Made by a program: the position numbers and the translations under genes. A model generated the notes under the pieces. The model made no database searches. It saw only the letters and a list, made by a program, of their open reading frames with translations, and was not told the DNA's origin. 64,000 nucleotides of DNA from Bacillota bacterium (GTDB taxonomy: Bacteria > Bacillota > Clostridia > Peptostreptococcales > Acidaminobacteraceae): positions 62,001-126,000 of the forward strand of contig JAOARG010000035.1 in the NCBI GenBank assembly GCA_025210655.1, written 5' to 3'. Shown here piece after piece: positions 16,995-26,227 of the stretch. Position 1 is the stretch's first letter, and each line of letters begins with the position of its first letter.

Positions 16995-18260
16995 ATGAAT
17001 TACGATATTGTTGTAATTGGTGGTGGACCTGCGGGTCTTGCAGCAGCTATAGAAGCAAAGAAAAACGGTGTGGATAATATTTTAGTTGTAGAAAGAGATA
17101 GGGAACTAGGTGGTATTTTACAGCAGTGTATCCATAATGGTTTTGGACTACATTTATTTAAAGAAGAACTTACAGGCCCAGAATATGCTGAAAGATTTAT
17201 AGATGAGTTGAAAAAAGAAGGTATTGAGTACAAAATTGATACAATGGTCATTGAAGTAACAGCAGATAAGATGGTTAAGTGCATAAATTCTACAGATGGT
17301 TATTTTGAAGTAGACAGTAAAGCTGTTGTATTAGCTATGGGATGTAGGGAGAGAACTAGAGGAGCTATTGCAATACCGGGTACTAGACCAAGTGGTGTTT
17401 TTACTGCTGGTGCTGCACAAAGATATATCAATATGGAAGGTTATATGGTTGGTAAAAGAGTTGTTATATTAGGCTCTGGAGATATAGGTCTTATCATGGC
17501 GAGAAGAATGACTTTAGAAGGTGCTGAAGTGTTAGCTGTTGCTGAACTTATGCCTTTCTCAGGTGGTCTTACAAGAAATATTGTTCAGTGTTTAGATGAC
17601 TATGATATTCCATTATATTTAAGTCATACAGTTACTGATATTTCTGGAAGGGACAGAGTTGAATCTGTAACTATAGCAAAAGTTGACGATAATCTGAAAC
17701 CTATTCCTGGAACAGAGATAAAGTATGATTGTGATACTCTTCTTCTTTCAGTAGGATTAATTCCTGAAAATGAGCTTTCTAATGAAATTGGCCTTGAAAT
17801 TGATAGGAAAACAAGTGGTCCTATAGTTAATGAGTCAATGGAAACGACTGAAGAGGGTATTTTTGCTTGTGGTAATGTAGTTCACGTACATGACTTAGTT
17901 GACTTTGTTAGTGAGGAAAGTAGAAGGGCTGGTAAAAGTGCTGCTAAATATGTATTAGGTGATTCTAATACAGGTGATATAGTAAAAACTACTCCAGGTG
18001 AGGGAGTAAGCTATATAGTACCTCAGAAAATAAGATACTCAGATAAACTAGATGATTTAAGACTGTTTATGAGGGTTAATCAAGTATTCCACAAGGCTAA
18101 GTTAGTAGTAACTAGCCAATCGGGAGATATAATAACTGAAGTTAAGAGAAATCATATGGCACCTGGAGAAATGGAGAGTATTAAGCTTCCTAAATCAAAA
18201 TTAGAAGGTGTGGATTTATCAGAGTTAAAAGTTGAAGTAGTATGTGGAGGTGACAAGTAA
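16995..18260 (+). CDS. FAD/NAD(P)-dependent oxidoreductase, partner of the GlpA-like dehydrogenase
   Basis: This 421-residue flavoprotein has two dinucleotide-binding folds: FAD site IVVIGGGPAGLAAAIEA at the N-terminus and NAD(P) site VVILGSGDIGLIMARRM in the middle, then a C-terminal GIFACGNVVHVHDLVDFV motif that closes around FAD. It has HNGFGLHLF and ILQQCIHN stretches typical of the sarcosine-oxidase-alpha/GlpB-like group. It is 12 bases after the dehydrogenase and overlaps the DUF1667 gene by one base, so the three probably form a complex passing electrons from glycerol 3-phosphate. The final acceptor is unknown. Confidence 0.88.
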   Translation: MNYDIVVIGGGPAGLAAAIEAKKNGVDNILVVERDRELGGILQQCIHNGFGLHLFKEELTGPEYAERFIDELKKEGIEYKIDTMVIEVTADKMVKCINSTDGYFEVDSKAVVLAMGCRERTRGAIAIPGTRPSGVFTAGAAQRYINMEGYMVGKRVVILGSGDIGLIMARRMTLEGAEVLAVAELMPFSGGLTRNIVQCLDDYDIPLYLSHTVTDISGRDRVESVTIAKVDDNLKPIPGTEIKYDCDTLLLSVGLIPENELSNEIGLEIDRKTSGPIVNESMETTEEGIFACGNVVHVHDLVDFVSEESRRAGKSAAKYVLGDSNTGDIVKTTPGEGVSYIVPQKIRYSDKLDDLRLFMRVNQVFHKAKLVVTSQSGDIITEVKRNHMAPGEMESIKLPKSKLEGVDLSELKVEVVCGGDK

Positions 18261-18616
18261 TGGAAGCTATCAATTTAGTGTGTATTGTTTGTCCTTTAGG
18301 ATGTAGATTGACAGTAACAAAGGAAAATGGAGAGTACAAAATAGAAGGTAATAAGTGTCCAAGAGGAGATAAATATGCTGTTAAAGAGCTTACAAATCCA
18401 ACAAGAACTATTACTTCAACAGTAAAGATAAAGGGTGGTATACTGAATCGTTTACCAGTTAAGACATCTGATGAAATTCCAAAGGGAATGATTAAGGAAT
18501 GTATGGAAGCGATTAACAACGTAGAGGTAACTGCACCAGTTAAAGTTGGAGATGTTTTAATTAAGAATGTTCTAGATACAGGGGTAGATATTGTAGCTTC
18601 AAGAAGTATGGAGTAG
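18260..18616 (+). CDS. DUF1667 protein, third component of the glycerol-3-phosphate oxidoreductase
   Basis: A 118-residue protein with a conserved cysteine set near the N-terminus (CIVCPLGCRL, then NKCPRGDKYA), the signature of DUF1667 proteins, which look able to hold an iron-sulfur cluster. Its ATG overlaps the stop codon of the preceding flavoprotein. The trio GlpA-like, flavoprotein, DUF1667 recurs in Firmicutes. Its electron-transfer role is an inference from cysteines and context. Confidence 0.88.
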   Translation: MEAINLVCIVCPLGCRLTVTKENGEYKIEGNKCPRGDKYAVKELTNPTRTITSTVKIKGGILNRLPVKTSDEIPKGMIKECMEAINNVEVTAPVKVGDVLIKNVLDTGVDIVASRSME

Positions 18617-18643
18617 TATTCATCATGATTGTGGGGGGATAAT

Positions 18644-20026
18644 ATGAACTTTAAGCCATTTCCTTATAAAGTAGTAAACGGAAAAGAAAATATAGAAATG
18701 GATAAAGATATGGTGATATTACCTAAAGTATTTGACTCTGTCGATTTTGGAGTATGTGTAGTAGATCAGACTGGATTTATTAGATATGCAAATGAGGCTC
18801 TTAGAGAAATTTTTAGAAATCCTCATATTCCTGATCACGGAGTAAGTATATATAGGTATTTTGACGATGAAATCATGAAGAAAGTATCAAAAACAAGGGT
18901 TACTTTTGAAGGACATCTTGATTTTAGAATAGGTAATTATTCGATATATACAAAAGCGTATCCTATAGATAGCAGTGAGTTTAATGGTGTTGCATCTTTT
19001 TATTACAAGGTTGAAAATGAAAATGTTATAGATTTTGAAGGCTTTAAGAAAAATGAAAAGTGTGAGTTTGATAATCCATTTCCTGAAATAGTTGGACAAA
19101 ACATCGGCTTGATAGAAACCTTAAAAGTTGCTAAAAAGTCTAGCAGAGTTGAGTCAACTATTTTGATTACAGGTGAAAGTGGAACGGGTAAAGGGCTTTT
19201 AGCAAGATCTATACACGAAAATAGCCAAAGAAAAGATGAGAACTTTGTTTCTGTTAACTGCGGAGCTATACCATTAAATCTCATTGAATCGGAACTATTT
19301 GGATATGAACCTGGTGCTTTTACAGGAGCCAATAAGAGAAAAATAGGTATGTTTGAACATGCTCATAATGGTACTATATTTTTAGATGAAATTGGTGATC
19401 TTCCTCTAGAAGTTCAGGTGAAACTTCTAAAAGTAGTACAGGAAAAAGAGATATCAAGACTGGGTGGAACGGAAAGCATCCATGTCGATGTTAGAATTAT
19501 TGCAGCAACCCATAGGGATTTGGAAGAGATGGTCAGTAAGAATTTGTTCAGGGAAGATTTATATTACAGACTAAATATAATTCCTATTTATATCCCATCA
19601 TTGAGGGAGAGGGTTGATGATATTCCACTTCTAGTAAGCTATTTCATGAATCAGATATCTGAAAAAATGGGGATTGTAAGACCTCAAATTTCGAAAGATA
19701 CTCTGGACGCATTACACACATATAGTTGGGAAGGAAATATCAGAGAACTGCAAAATGTGCTTGAAAGAATGATTGTCCTTTCAGAAGATAATAGAATTGA
19801 CTTTGAAAATTTACCGTCAAAAATTTCAAAGCTTTATCGCTTTAGACAGGATGAAAATAATGAAGGCGGAATACTAGTAGGTAAACTTAAAAAATTCGAA
19901 GAATATGAGAAGGAAATAATTAAGAAAGCTTTAAAGGAATATGGTAGTTTTAATAGTGCTGGAAAAGCCTTGGGTCTTACTCATAAGACTGTGGCATCAA
20001 AGGCAAGAAAGTATGGACTTGTATAA
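18644..20026 (+). CDS. Sigma-54-dependent transcriptional activator (PAS-AAA+-Fis), probable glycerol regulator
   Basis: An enhancer-binding protein of about 460 residues: N-terminal PAS-like sensor (about 25-120), central AAA+ domain with Walker A GESGTGKG, the sigma-54 contact loop GAFTGA, Walker B LDEIGDLP and the sensor region VDVRIIAATHRD, then a C-terminal Fis-type helix-turn-helix (FNSAGKALGLTHKTVASKA). Start chosen at the ATG 18644 after a GGGGGG ribosome site; an upstream GTG in frame at 18629 is less likely. It ends the glycerol cluster, and the glpP operon has a -24/-12 promoter at 12455, so it is the likely activator. No receiver domain is seen, so it senses a ligand directly. Confidence 0.92.
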   Translation: MNFKPFPYKVVNGKENIEMDKDMVILPKVFDSVDFGVCVVDQTGFIRYANEALREIFRNPHIPDHGVSIYRYFDDEIMKKVSKTRVTFEGHLDFRIGNYSIYTKAYPIDSSEFNGVASFYYKVENENVIDFEGFKKNEKCEFDNPFPEIVGQNIGLIETLKVAKKSSRVESTILITGESGTGKGLLARSIHENSQRKDENFVSVNCGAIPLNLIESELFGYEPGAFTGANKRKIGMFEHAHNGTIFLDEIGDLPLEVQVKLLKVVQEKEISRLGGTESIHVDVRIIAATHRDLEEMVSKNLFREDLYYRLNIIPIYIPSLRERVDDIPLLVSYFMNQISEKMGIVRPQISKDTLDALHTYSWEGNIRELQNVLERMIVLSEDNRIDFENLPSKISKLYRFRQDENNEGGILVGKLKKFEEYEKEIIKKALKEYGSFNSAGKALGLTHKTVASKARKYGLV

Positions 20027-20053
20027 ACAATAGTTATATATCCCCACATGAAA

Positions 20054-20080
20054 TGGCAGCCCTTAGGGCTGCCAAATTTG
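20054..20080. terminator. Bidirectional terminator-like hairpin
   Basis: GGCAGCCC-TTA-GGGCTGCC (20055-20073) sits between convergent genes. The T tract is short on the plus strand (AAATTTG), and efficiency is uncertain. Confidence 0.65.
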
Positions 20081-20081
20081 T

Positions 20082-20729
20082 TTAGTAAGAGAAATTTTTA
20101 ATTATTGTAACTCCGTTTAGATTCATATTATATAAAGCAATGTTTGCTAAAAAGTTTCCATTGTGATTCTCAGAATCGTAAGTATCAACTAATTCAAATG
20201 GTACAATTACTGATTTTTTCAAGTTTTCCTTATTTAGATATGCCTTCAGTGTAGTAGCAAACTGACTAATACATATATCGGTACAATTTCCAACTACAAT
20301 AAAATTATCATAATTATTTATATTTTCTTTAAGATACTTCTGGAATTCTTCTTCAATAAAACCATTTGTAGAACCCTTTGTAATAGTTTTATCTACTCCT
20401 ATACTGTGAAGTTCTTCAATAAGCATTGATTCAAAAGTATCTTCAACACAGTGTTTTACGTAGGAGTCGAATTCTAGAGAGTCACATTTGTGACAATCAA
20501 GGAAAGCTAAGGAATCAATTCCTAACTCTTTTGATGACTCAAGTAAATGCTTAATTCCAGGGATTAGTTCATTTATTCTTAAGGAATATAAGGGACCTTT
20601 TTTTGCAAAGCCATTTACCATGTCTATTATTACGATTAGTGAACGATTTTTATAGTCCTTTAGTTCATGATTTTGTAAATGATTAATCATTTCTTCAACT
20701 TGCTTATAAAAATTGAACTCAATATTCAT
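20082..20729 (-). CDS. Isochorismatase-like cysteine hydrolase
   Basis: The 215-residue protein has the isochorismatase/nicotinamidase pattern: an early catalytic Asp in VIIDMVNGFAKKGPL, a mid-chain Lys candidate (TKGSTNGF) and the nucleophile Cys in VVGNCTDICISQFATTL with the conserved cis-peptide neighbourhood. Family members cleave amides such as nicotinamide or isochorismate's ether; the substrate here is not determined. Other family proteins in Clostridia are annotated as cysteine hydrolases of unknown substrate. It is monocistronic, with ribosome site GGAGTGATG overlapping the start region. Confidence 0.85.
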   Translation of the reverse strand: MNIEFNFYKQVEEMINHLQNHELKDYKNRSLIVIIDMVNGFAKKGPLYSLRINELIPGIKHLLESSKELGIDSLAFLDCHKCDSLEFDSYVKHCVEDTFESMLIEELHSIGVDKTITKGSTNGFIEEEFQKYLKENINNYDNFIVVGNCTDICISQFATTLKAYLNKENLKKSVIVPFELVDTYDSENHNGNFLANIALYNMNLNGVTIIKNFSY

Positions 20730-20881
20730 TTCATCACTCCGTTCCTTTATTTATATAATTGTTACCCTAAAAAATGAAAATTAAAGGTAGTGTTTAAAAT
20801 TTTACAACTTTGTAATATAATAAATGATATACAATGATATTAAAGTGTCTTGATTTTCTTTATGGGATGGAGGTGCGTCAC

Positions 20882-22588
20882 TTGTCACACAATTCAGAAA
20901 TAATGGAAAGAATAAGAGAACTGCTAAAAAACAGGGATTTTCTAACTGTTTATGGGAGCTTTGATATTAAGAATGACAAAGTTTTAGTAAACAGTGGATC
21001 AGCAAAGAATATGATTATGAGTATGGATTTGTTTGTAAAAAAATATATCAGTGACCCTGATGAAATGGAGCCTTTATTAAAAGACGACTGCTGTAAATGG
21101 GTATATTTTATGGCTCAGGGAAAGAAGAATAGCTCCTGTTTTATTTATAGAACAAGTGATGAAAACTATGGATATTATTTTATAAGAAATGAAGATATAT
21201 ATAATATGATACAGTTTTTTAATTACGAACATAATGATTTTTTTGAAACAATTTTGAATTTTATTTCTGAACCTATCTTTTTTAAAACTATCGATAGGAG
21301 ATACACCTTCGTGAATGAAGCTTTTCTTAATGTCACCGGTATATCAAGGGATGAGTTGCTTGGAAAAAGGACTGAAGATATTTTTAAAAACGAGACCGGC
21401 ATGAAGTTTAAAGCGATGGATTTAGAATTGATTTCTAAAGGTGGAAGTCAAGAGTATGAATATGAGATGAGAAGCCGTTCAGGAGGATCTGTAGACGTAA
21501 TATATAAAAAGGTCTTATTAATGGACAGGTCAGGAAATAAGCTTGGAATTGTTGGTATTATGAATGACATTACCAAGATTAATGAAGAAAAGGCTAAATC
21601 AGATAGATTAAGTAAGATAAAGGATGCTGTAATAGATATTAGTCACAGTATTTTCACAATAAAAGACATAGATGAATTGCTATACTATATTCTCGGAAAA
21701 ATGACAGAAGTTATGGATGAGACAATTTGCTCAAGTATTATCGTATACGATTCATCAAGAAGCTTTCTTAAAATTAAAACAGCTGTTGGCTATAGCCAGA
21801 GTGATATAGAAGATTTCAAAGTTGATATAGATGATGCATTTTTTTATCAGAAGGAATACGAGCTGACTAATAAACCTGTTATTATAAACAATCTAAGCCA
21901 AATATCTGATTACCTTTTAGATAGTATTAATGGAGAAAAAATTGTTTCTTTGATAAGTGTACCTTTATTTATAGGTGGGGAAATTTATGGTTTTCTAAAT
22001 CTAGATAGTAATAAGAACTATGTATATGATGAAGAAGATTCGAAAATTGTTGATTACTTTAAAAATCAGTTGGAGTTGGTATTTGAAAGGTTTATCTTAT
22101 TGAATGAGAATAGATTCTATAGCAACAATGATTACTTAACAAGGATCTATAATAGAAAGTTTTTTATGGAAAAGGTCTACATTGAAGCAGAGAAAAATCT
22201 TGATGATAATATTAAGCGTTTCTTTGTATTAATGGACTTGGATAAATTTAAGGAAATTAATGATCAGTTTGGTCATTATGTAGGAGATAAGGTTCTTTTG
22301 TTGTTTGTAGAGGCTGTAAAGGATAACATAGATGATAATATGGTTTTTGCAAGACTTGGTGGAGATGAGTTTGCAATACTTTTAGTTGATAAAAGTGTTG
22401 ATTTCGTAAATGAATTAATAGATAATATTAAAAAGAGCTTAATGAAGCCAGTGATTATAGACGAAAAAGAATACGATATCGCTATTGAGTTCTCAAGTGG
22501 TATAGGCGAATTTGACAAATCAAGTGACGATATGGAAGAGTTATATCGATTAGTTGATAAAAGAATGTATATAGACAAGAGTAAGTAA
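20882..22588 (+). CDS. Diguanylate cyclase with PAS and GAF sensor domains
   Basis: This protein makes cyclic di-GMP. Domains in order: a short divergent N-terminal region, a PAS domain (about 125-235; RRYTFVNEAFLNVTGISRDEL), a GAF domain (about 255-400), and a C-terminal GGDEF domain with the intact active-site motif RLGGDEFAILL. A RxxD inhibitory site is not obvious. No membrane helix, so cytoplasmic. The best start is a TTG at 20882 behind GGAGG (20869-20873); the ATG at 20834 has no ribosome site and is close to the TATAAT at 20815-20820. With the HD-GYP protein at 1478 it is one of two c-di-GMP enzymes in the window. Confidence 0.9.
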   Translation: MSHNSEIMERIRELLKNRDFLTVYGSFDIKNDKVLVNSGSAKNMIMSMDLFVKKYISDPDEMEPLLKDDCCKWVYFMAQGKKNSSCFIYRTSDENYGYYFIRNEDIYNMIQFFNYEHNDFFETILNFISEPIFFKTIDRRYTFVNEAFLNVTGISRDELLGKRTEDIFKNETGMKFKAMDLELISKGGSQEYEYEMRSRSGGSVDVIYKKVLLMDRSGNKLGIVGIMNDITKINEEKAKSDRLSKIKDAVIDISHSIFTIKDIDELLYYILGKMTEVMDETICSSIIVYDSSRSFLKIKTAVGYSQSDIEDFKVDIDDAFFYQKEYELTNKPVIINNLSQISDYLLDSINGEKIVSLISVPLFIGGEIYGFLNLDSNKNYVYDEEDSKIVDYFKNQLELVFERFILLNENRFYSNNDYLTRIYNRKFFMEKVYIEAEKNLDDNIKRFFVLMDLDKFKEINDQFGHYVGDKVLLLFVEAVKDNIDDNMVFARLGGDEFAILLVDKSVDFVNELIDNIKKSLMKPVIIDEKEYDIAIEFSSGIGEFDKSSDDMEELYRLVDKRMYIDKSK

Positions 22589-22627
22589 TAATATTTTGCT
22601 ATCTACAGAGTATTTGGAGGAATAAAT

Positions 22628-23419
22628 TTGATTACGGATATGCTAGTTTCAATTAAGAAACATTACCCAGATTTAGAAGTGTTTAATGCGAAAATATATA
22701 AGTACGATAGGTCTAATCATGTACTTTTAATTAACAAGGATTATATATTTAGATTCCCTAAAAGTGAGAAAGGGGTATTGACTTTAAAAAAAGAAGCAAG
22801 GTTACTTAGGAAACTTGATAAATCATTTAAGTTGAACATTCCTTATCCAGAGTATTTGAATTTTGCAGATGACAATGTTGGAGAGACATTTATAGGATAT
22901 AGAAAATTGTCTGGAAAACCATTATCATCTGAAGAGCTTAAAGATGATCCAAATTATAGATCAAACTTAGAAAAAATACTTATCTTTTTAAGGGAATTAC
23001 ATCAATATCAGACATTGTCCCTTGACCTTTCGTATTTTGATGACAGTTTTCAAAATTGTTGGAAAAGAACTTATGAATTGATAAAAAAAGATAAAATAGA
23101 TTTAAAAGGTAAAGATAAAGAGTTATTACTTTCTAGTTTTGAGGAGTACTTTAATCTTATAGAAGATGAATCATATGAACAGACATTAATCCATGGAGAT
23201 TTCCAAATTGGAAATTTACTATTTGATAATGGGAGAATTTGTAGTGTTATTGATTTTGAAGATAGTATTATCGGAGATAGAGCCTTTGATTATGCTACTT
23301 TATTAATATCATTAAATGAAGAGGGGGGATTGTTAAAGGAATTTGATAATATAATAAAGGGAGATGAAAGTTTTTATAAAAGAGTAGAATTTTATCTTCT
23401 AGCTAGACCATTTATTTAG
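22628..23419 (+). CDS. Aminoglycoside phosphotransferase (APH)-family kinase-like protein
   Basis: A 263-residue protein with the kinase-like fold: an N-terminal lobe with IFRFPKSEKGVLTLKKEARLL, and the catalytic loop LIHGDFQIGNLLFD followed by the metal-binding SVIDFEDSIIGDRAFDYA. These correspond to the HGD..N and DxD-type motifs of APH enzymes. The family includes antibiotic kinases and many small-metabolite kinases (for example choline or homoserine kinases), so resistance should not be assumed. Start is a TTG at 22628 after GGAGG. It is followed by dacF at 18 bases, so the pair is probably co-transcribed. Confidence 0.82.
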   Translation: MITDMLVSIKKHYPDLEVFNAKIYKYDRSNHVLLINKDYIFRFPKSEKGVLTLKKEARLLRKLDKSFKLNIPYPEYLNFADDNVGETFIGYRKLSGKPLSSEELKDDPNYRSNLEKILIFLRELHQYQTLSLDLSYFDDSFQNCWKRTYELIKKDKIDLKGKDKELLLSSFEEYFNLIEDESYEQTLIHGDFQIGNLLFDNGRICSVIDFEDSIIGDRAFDYATLLISLNEEGGLLKEFDNIIKGDESFYKRVEFYLLARPFI

Positions 23420-23437
23420 ATTTTTAGGGGGAAGACA

Positions 23438-24508
23438 ATGATAAGAAGAAATTTGGCATTAATGATTGCACTTGTGGTAATTCTTCAGGGATCTTTTACT
23501 TTTGGCTTTACTGATACATACTTGATCTATGAAGATTCATCAAACATTATTATTAAAGGTAGCAATGAAGATATATCAAAAGGTATTGCAAGTGTAACAA
23601 AGCTTATGACATACTTACTAGCTATGGAAGCGATCGATGAAGGTAAGATATCTATGGATGATGTGTTTAAGGTAACTAGAGATGTAGATAATGTACCATA
23701 TTCTTACTGGTTAGCGACAGGTGATGAAATCACTGTTAGAAAAATGATTGAATCATTATTGGTAATTTCAGCAAATGATTCTGCATACGCATTAGGGGTA
23801 ATGGTGGCAGGTTCTGAAGAGGCTTTTGCTGAGATGATGAATAAAAAATGTGATGAACTAGGTTTAACTGACAGTGTGTTTTATAATGCATCTGGACTTA
23901 CTCTGAAAGATGGTAGTTATAACAAGATGTCAATGACTGATTTACAAAAACTTGTTCATGTAATACTAGAAAAGTATGGAGATGAAATCATACCTATAAC
24001 AAGTACGATTGCCATCAAAAATCCTAACTCAGGATATGAGAGGAATAATACTAATCACAGATTGTTAAAAAAGGATAGTCATATAAAGGGCCTAAAAACT
24101 GGATACACAGATGTAGCAGGTTCTTGCCTAGTTTCTATATATGTTGAAGGGGATGCGAAATATGTAAACCTAACAGTAGGAAATCCATCAAGAGACTATA
24201 GAGATAGGCTGACATACAAAAACCTTATGTACGCTAAAGACACATTTGTAGAGAAGGACTTATATCTTAAAGATGAAAAAGTATTAGATTTTGAACTACT
24301 TACAGGTAAGAAAATAGATTTAGTACCACTAGAAAATGTACATGGTATATTCAATGTAGATTCATCTGTATACGATATAGAGTTCAAACTAAAAGAGGGA
24401 CTAAGTCTTCCAGTAACTACAGAAGATGAATTCGGTACAGTAGAATTATTCTATATGGGTCACCCACATGGATCATTTAAGGTAGGACCATCGGAAAATA
24501 TAGAGTAG
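23438..24508 (+). CDS. D-alanyl-D-alanine carboxypeptidase (DacF/PBP5-type)
   Basis: A low-molecular-weight penicillin-binding protein that trims the terminal D-Ala from peptidoglycan stem peptides outside the membrane. The 356-residue sequence has an N-terminal signal peptide, the nucleophile motif SVTK (ASVTKLMTYLLAMEA), the SAN motif (VISANDSAYALG) and the KTG triad (GLKTGYTDVAG), followed by the C-terminal beta domain of peptidase S11. A clear C-terminal amphipathic anchor is not obvious. Ribosome site GGGGGAAG. Confidence 0.93.
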   Translation: MIRRNLALMIALVVILQGSFTFGFTDTYLIYEDSSNIIIKGSNEDISKGIASVTKLMTYLLAMEAIDEGKISMDDVFKVTRDVDNVPYSYWLATGDEITVRKMIESLLVISANDSAYALGVMVAGSEEAFAEMMNKKCDELGLTDSVFYNASGLTLKDGSYNKMSMTDLQKLVHVILEKYGDEIIPITSTIAIKNPNSGYERNNTNHRLLKKDSHIKGLKTGYTDVAGSCLVSIYVEGDAKYVNLTVGNPSRDYRDRLTYKNLMYAKDTFVEKDLYLKDEKVLDFELLTGKKIDLVPLENVHGIFNVDSSVYDIEFKLKEGLSLPVTTEDEFGTVELFYMGHPHGSFKVGPSENIE

Positions 24509-24514
24509 GTATTT

Positions 24515-24712
24515 TGGCCTAAGGTTGCCTAATACTACTTTGGTCGTGCCTAAGCTATTGTTTCACAATATGGCCTAATATTGTAAAATAGAAAAGCTCT
24601 AAAAATACGGATATTAGTATTTTTAGAGCTTTAACTTATTTACAACATTAGGCCTTTACGATAAGTAAAAATAGGCGCGATTGAAATAGCTTTAGGCAAT
24701 ATTAGGCTAGCC
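24515..24712. repeat. Branched palindromic element II (linker GCCTAA / TTAGGC)
   Basis: This 198-bp element fills the convergent space between dacF and the NSS transporter gene. Left arm: linkers GGCCTAA (24516), GCCTAA (24527), GCCTAA (24548), GGCCTAA (24572), with a hairpin TATTGT/ACAATA at 24556-24570. Centre: a perfect 16-bp terminator stem (24593-24608 with 24617-24632). Right arm: 24639-24654 pairs with 24572-24587, then a TTTAC/GTAAA hairpin (24655-24669), then TAGGCG, TTTAGGC and ATTAGGC. The end arms are also mutually complementary. Same linker family as elements at 42330 and 52189. Confidence 0.85.
24593..24632. terminator. Bidirectional terminator at the centre of element II
   Basis: AAAGCTCTAAAAATAC pairs perfectly with GTATTTTTAGAGCTTT across an 8-base loop. 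A runs on one side and T runs on the other allow it to work for both convergent genes. Confidence 0.75.
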
Positions 24713-24714
24713 TA

Positions 24715-26061
24715 TTACATAAGCCCAATCCCTTTAAGAAACACAATACTTATAGCGATTGGACAAACAAATCTTAATAATACATGTACAATAGGAGCAT
24801 ATCCCTTGTTTTGTAGTTGATTGTAGACGATTTTTTTGTCGATTACCCATCCTACGAATAGGGATATCATTATTCCTCCTAATGGAAGCATGTATGAGTC
24901 TGTTAGGTAACCTAAAAAATCCATAAAGTTGTAACCCATAATTGTGTGAGGAGCAAGTAGACCATTTGATAGTGAAGCAAATACTCCTATTACAGCAATT
25001 ACACATAAAGAAAGTATAGTCATTGACTTTCTTGACTTATTAAATTCTTCACTTAAAAATGCAACGACAACTTCTTGTAATGATATAGTTGATGTTAATG
25101 CTGATATAGCAAGTAAAATGAAGAATAAAGTTCCGAATAATTGGCCTAAAGGCATATTGTTGAAGACGTTAGGCAGAGTCTTGAATGCTAAACCAGCACC
25201 TGTAGCTGGATCAATCTTGTATGCGAAAACTGCTGGGAAGATTGCTACACCAGCTAATATTGCAATTAGAGTATCTGCTATTGATACTTGTAGTGCAGTA
25301 GAACCTAAATCTTCATTATCATTAATGTATGAACCATAAGTAATCATGATTCCCATACCAAGACTTAGTGAGAAGAAGGCTTGGCTCATAGCACTAAATA
25401 CAACGTCAAGTTTTAGCTTTGTGAAATCAGGTTTAAATAAAAATTCAAGACCTTCCTTTGCTCCCGGTAGTGTAACAGCTCTAATATCTAAAATAACAAT
25501 AATAATAAATAATAATGGCATAAGTATTTTAGAATATTTTTCAATACCATTTTGTATACCTGCTATAACAACAAAGCCTGTTATGGCCATAAATACAAGT
25601 GACCAAATAATTGGTGAAAGGGTACTTGTTACCAGTGTATCAAATACATTTGATATACCACTTGCATCAAGTGGTGCAAAGACACCTGTTGCAGATTTAA
25701 CAACATAGCTTAAAGTCCAACCCGCAACGACATAATAAAATGATAGTATTAGGGTTGTTGCGATTACACCGAACCAACCTGCAAGGGGCCAGAATTTACT
25801 GTTTTTTAATTCCTTAATTGATCTAACTGCATTTCCTTTACCTTTTCGACCTATGATAAGCTCAGCGAGCATTATTGGCAAGCCGATAGCTGCGACGCAT
25901 AGTATGTAAACAAGTAAAAATGCTCCACCACCAGATTTACCAGCCACGTATGGAAACTTCCAAATGTTTCCCAAACCAATAGCAGAACCTGCAGCAGCAG
26001 CAATTATACCAAGTTTACTACCAAAACCATCTCTGTTTTGACTTTCTTGATTTACTGACAT
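24715..26061 (-). CDS. Sodium-dependent transporter of the NSS (SNF) family
   Basis: A 448-residue integral membrane protein with about eleven helices, an odd number common among bacterial NSS proteins. The first helix contains the sodium/substrate signature GSAIGLGNIWKFPYVAGKSGGGAFLL, and helix 6 has SLSLGMGIMITYGSY. NSS transporters import amino acids or similar amines with sodium. The substrate is not predicted. Start has TAGGAGGG upstream. Confidence 0.93.
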   Translation of the reverse strand: MSVNQESQNRDGFGSKLGIIAAAAGSAIGLGNIWKFPYVAGKSGGGAFLLVYILCVAAIGLPIMLAELIIGRKGKGNAVRSIKELKNSKFWPLAGWFGVIATTLILSFYYVVAGWTLSYVVKSATGVFAPLDASGISNVFDTLVTSTLSPIIWSLVFMAITGFVVIAGIQNGIEKYSKILMPLLFIIIVILDIRAVTLPGAKEGLEFLFKPDFTKLKLDVVFSAMSQAFFSLSLGMGIMITYGSYINDNEDLGSTALQVSIADTLIAILAGVAIFPAVFAYKIDPATGAGLAFKTLPNVFNNMPLGQLFGTLFFILLAISALTSTISLQEVVVAFLSEEFNKSRKSMTILSLCVIAVIGVFASLSNGLLAPHTIMGYNFMDFLGYLTDSYMLPLGGIMISLFVGWVIDKKIVYNQLQNKGYAPIVHVLLRFVCPIAISIVFLKGIGLM

Positions 26062-26124
26062 ATTTTTGTCCCTCCTAGATAAAATTACAATTTCAAATTT
26101 TTCAAAATATAGTCATATCTGAGT

Positions 26125-26153
26125 ATTATAAACGATTTGTGACTGCTAGTCAA
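26125..26153 (-). promoter_or_regulatory. Promoter of the NSS transporter gene
   Basis: On the minus strand TTGACT (26153-26148) and TATAAT (26130-26125) are 17 bases apart. This is a strong vegetative promoter. Confidence 0.8.
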
Positions 26154-26177
26154 CAACAAATGACTAATTGTCAGTGG

Positions 26178-26206
26178 TTGAAAAGATTTCAAGCAAATTA
26201 TATAAT
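26178..26206 (+). promoter_or_regulatory. Promoter of the M24 peptidase gene
   Basis: TTGAAA (26178-26183) and TATAAT (26201-26206) are separated by 17 bases, giving a leader of only about 15 bases before the ATG at 26228. Confidence 0.8.
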
Positions 26207-26227
26207 ATAGTAATGGAGGCGTTAAAT

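Noticed and set aside
20834-20881. ATG start for the diguanylate cyclase at 20834
   Set aside because: It lies just after a TATAAT box and lacks a ribosome site, whereas GGAGG is eight bases before the TTG at 20882.
22628-23419. Antibiotic resistance gene
   Set aside because: The APH fold is shared by many metabolic kinases and nothing in the sequence or context points to an aminoglycoside substrate.
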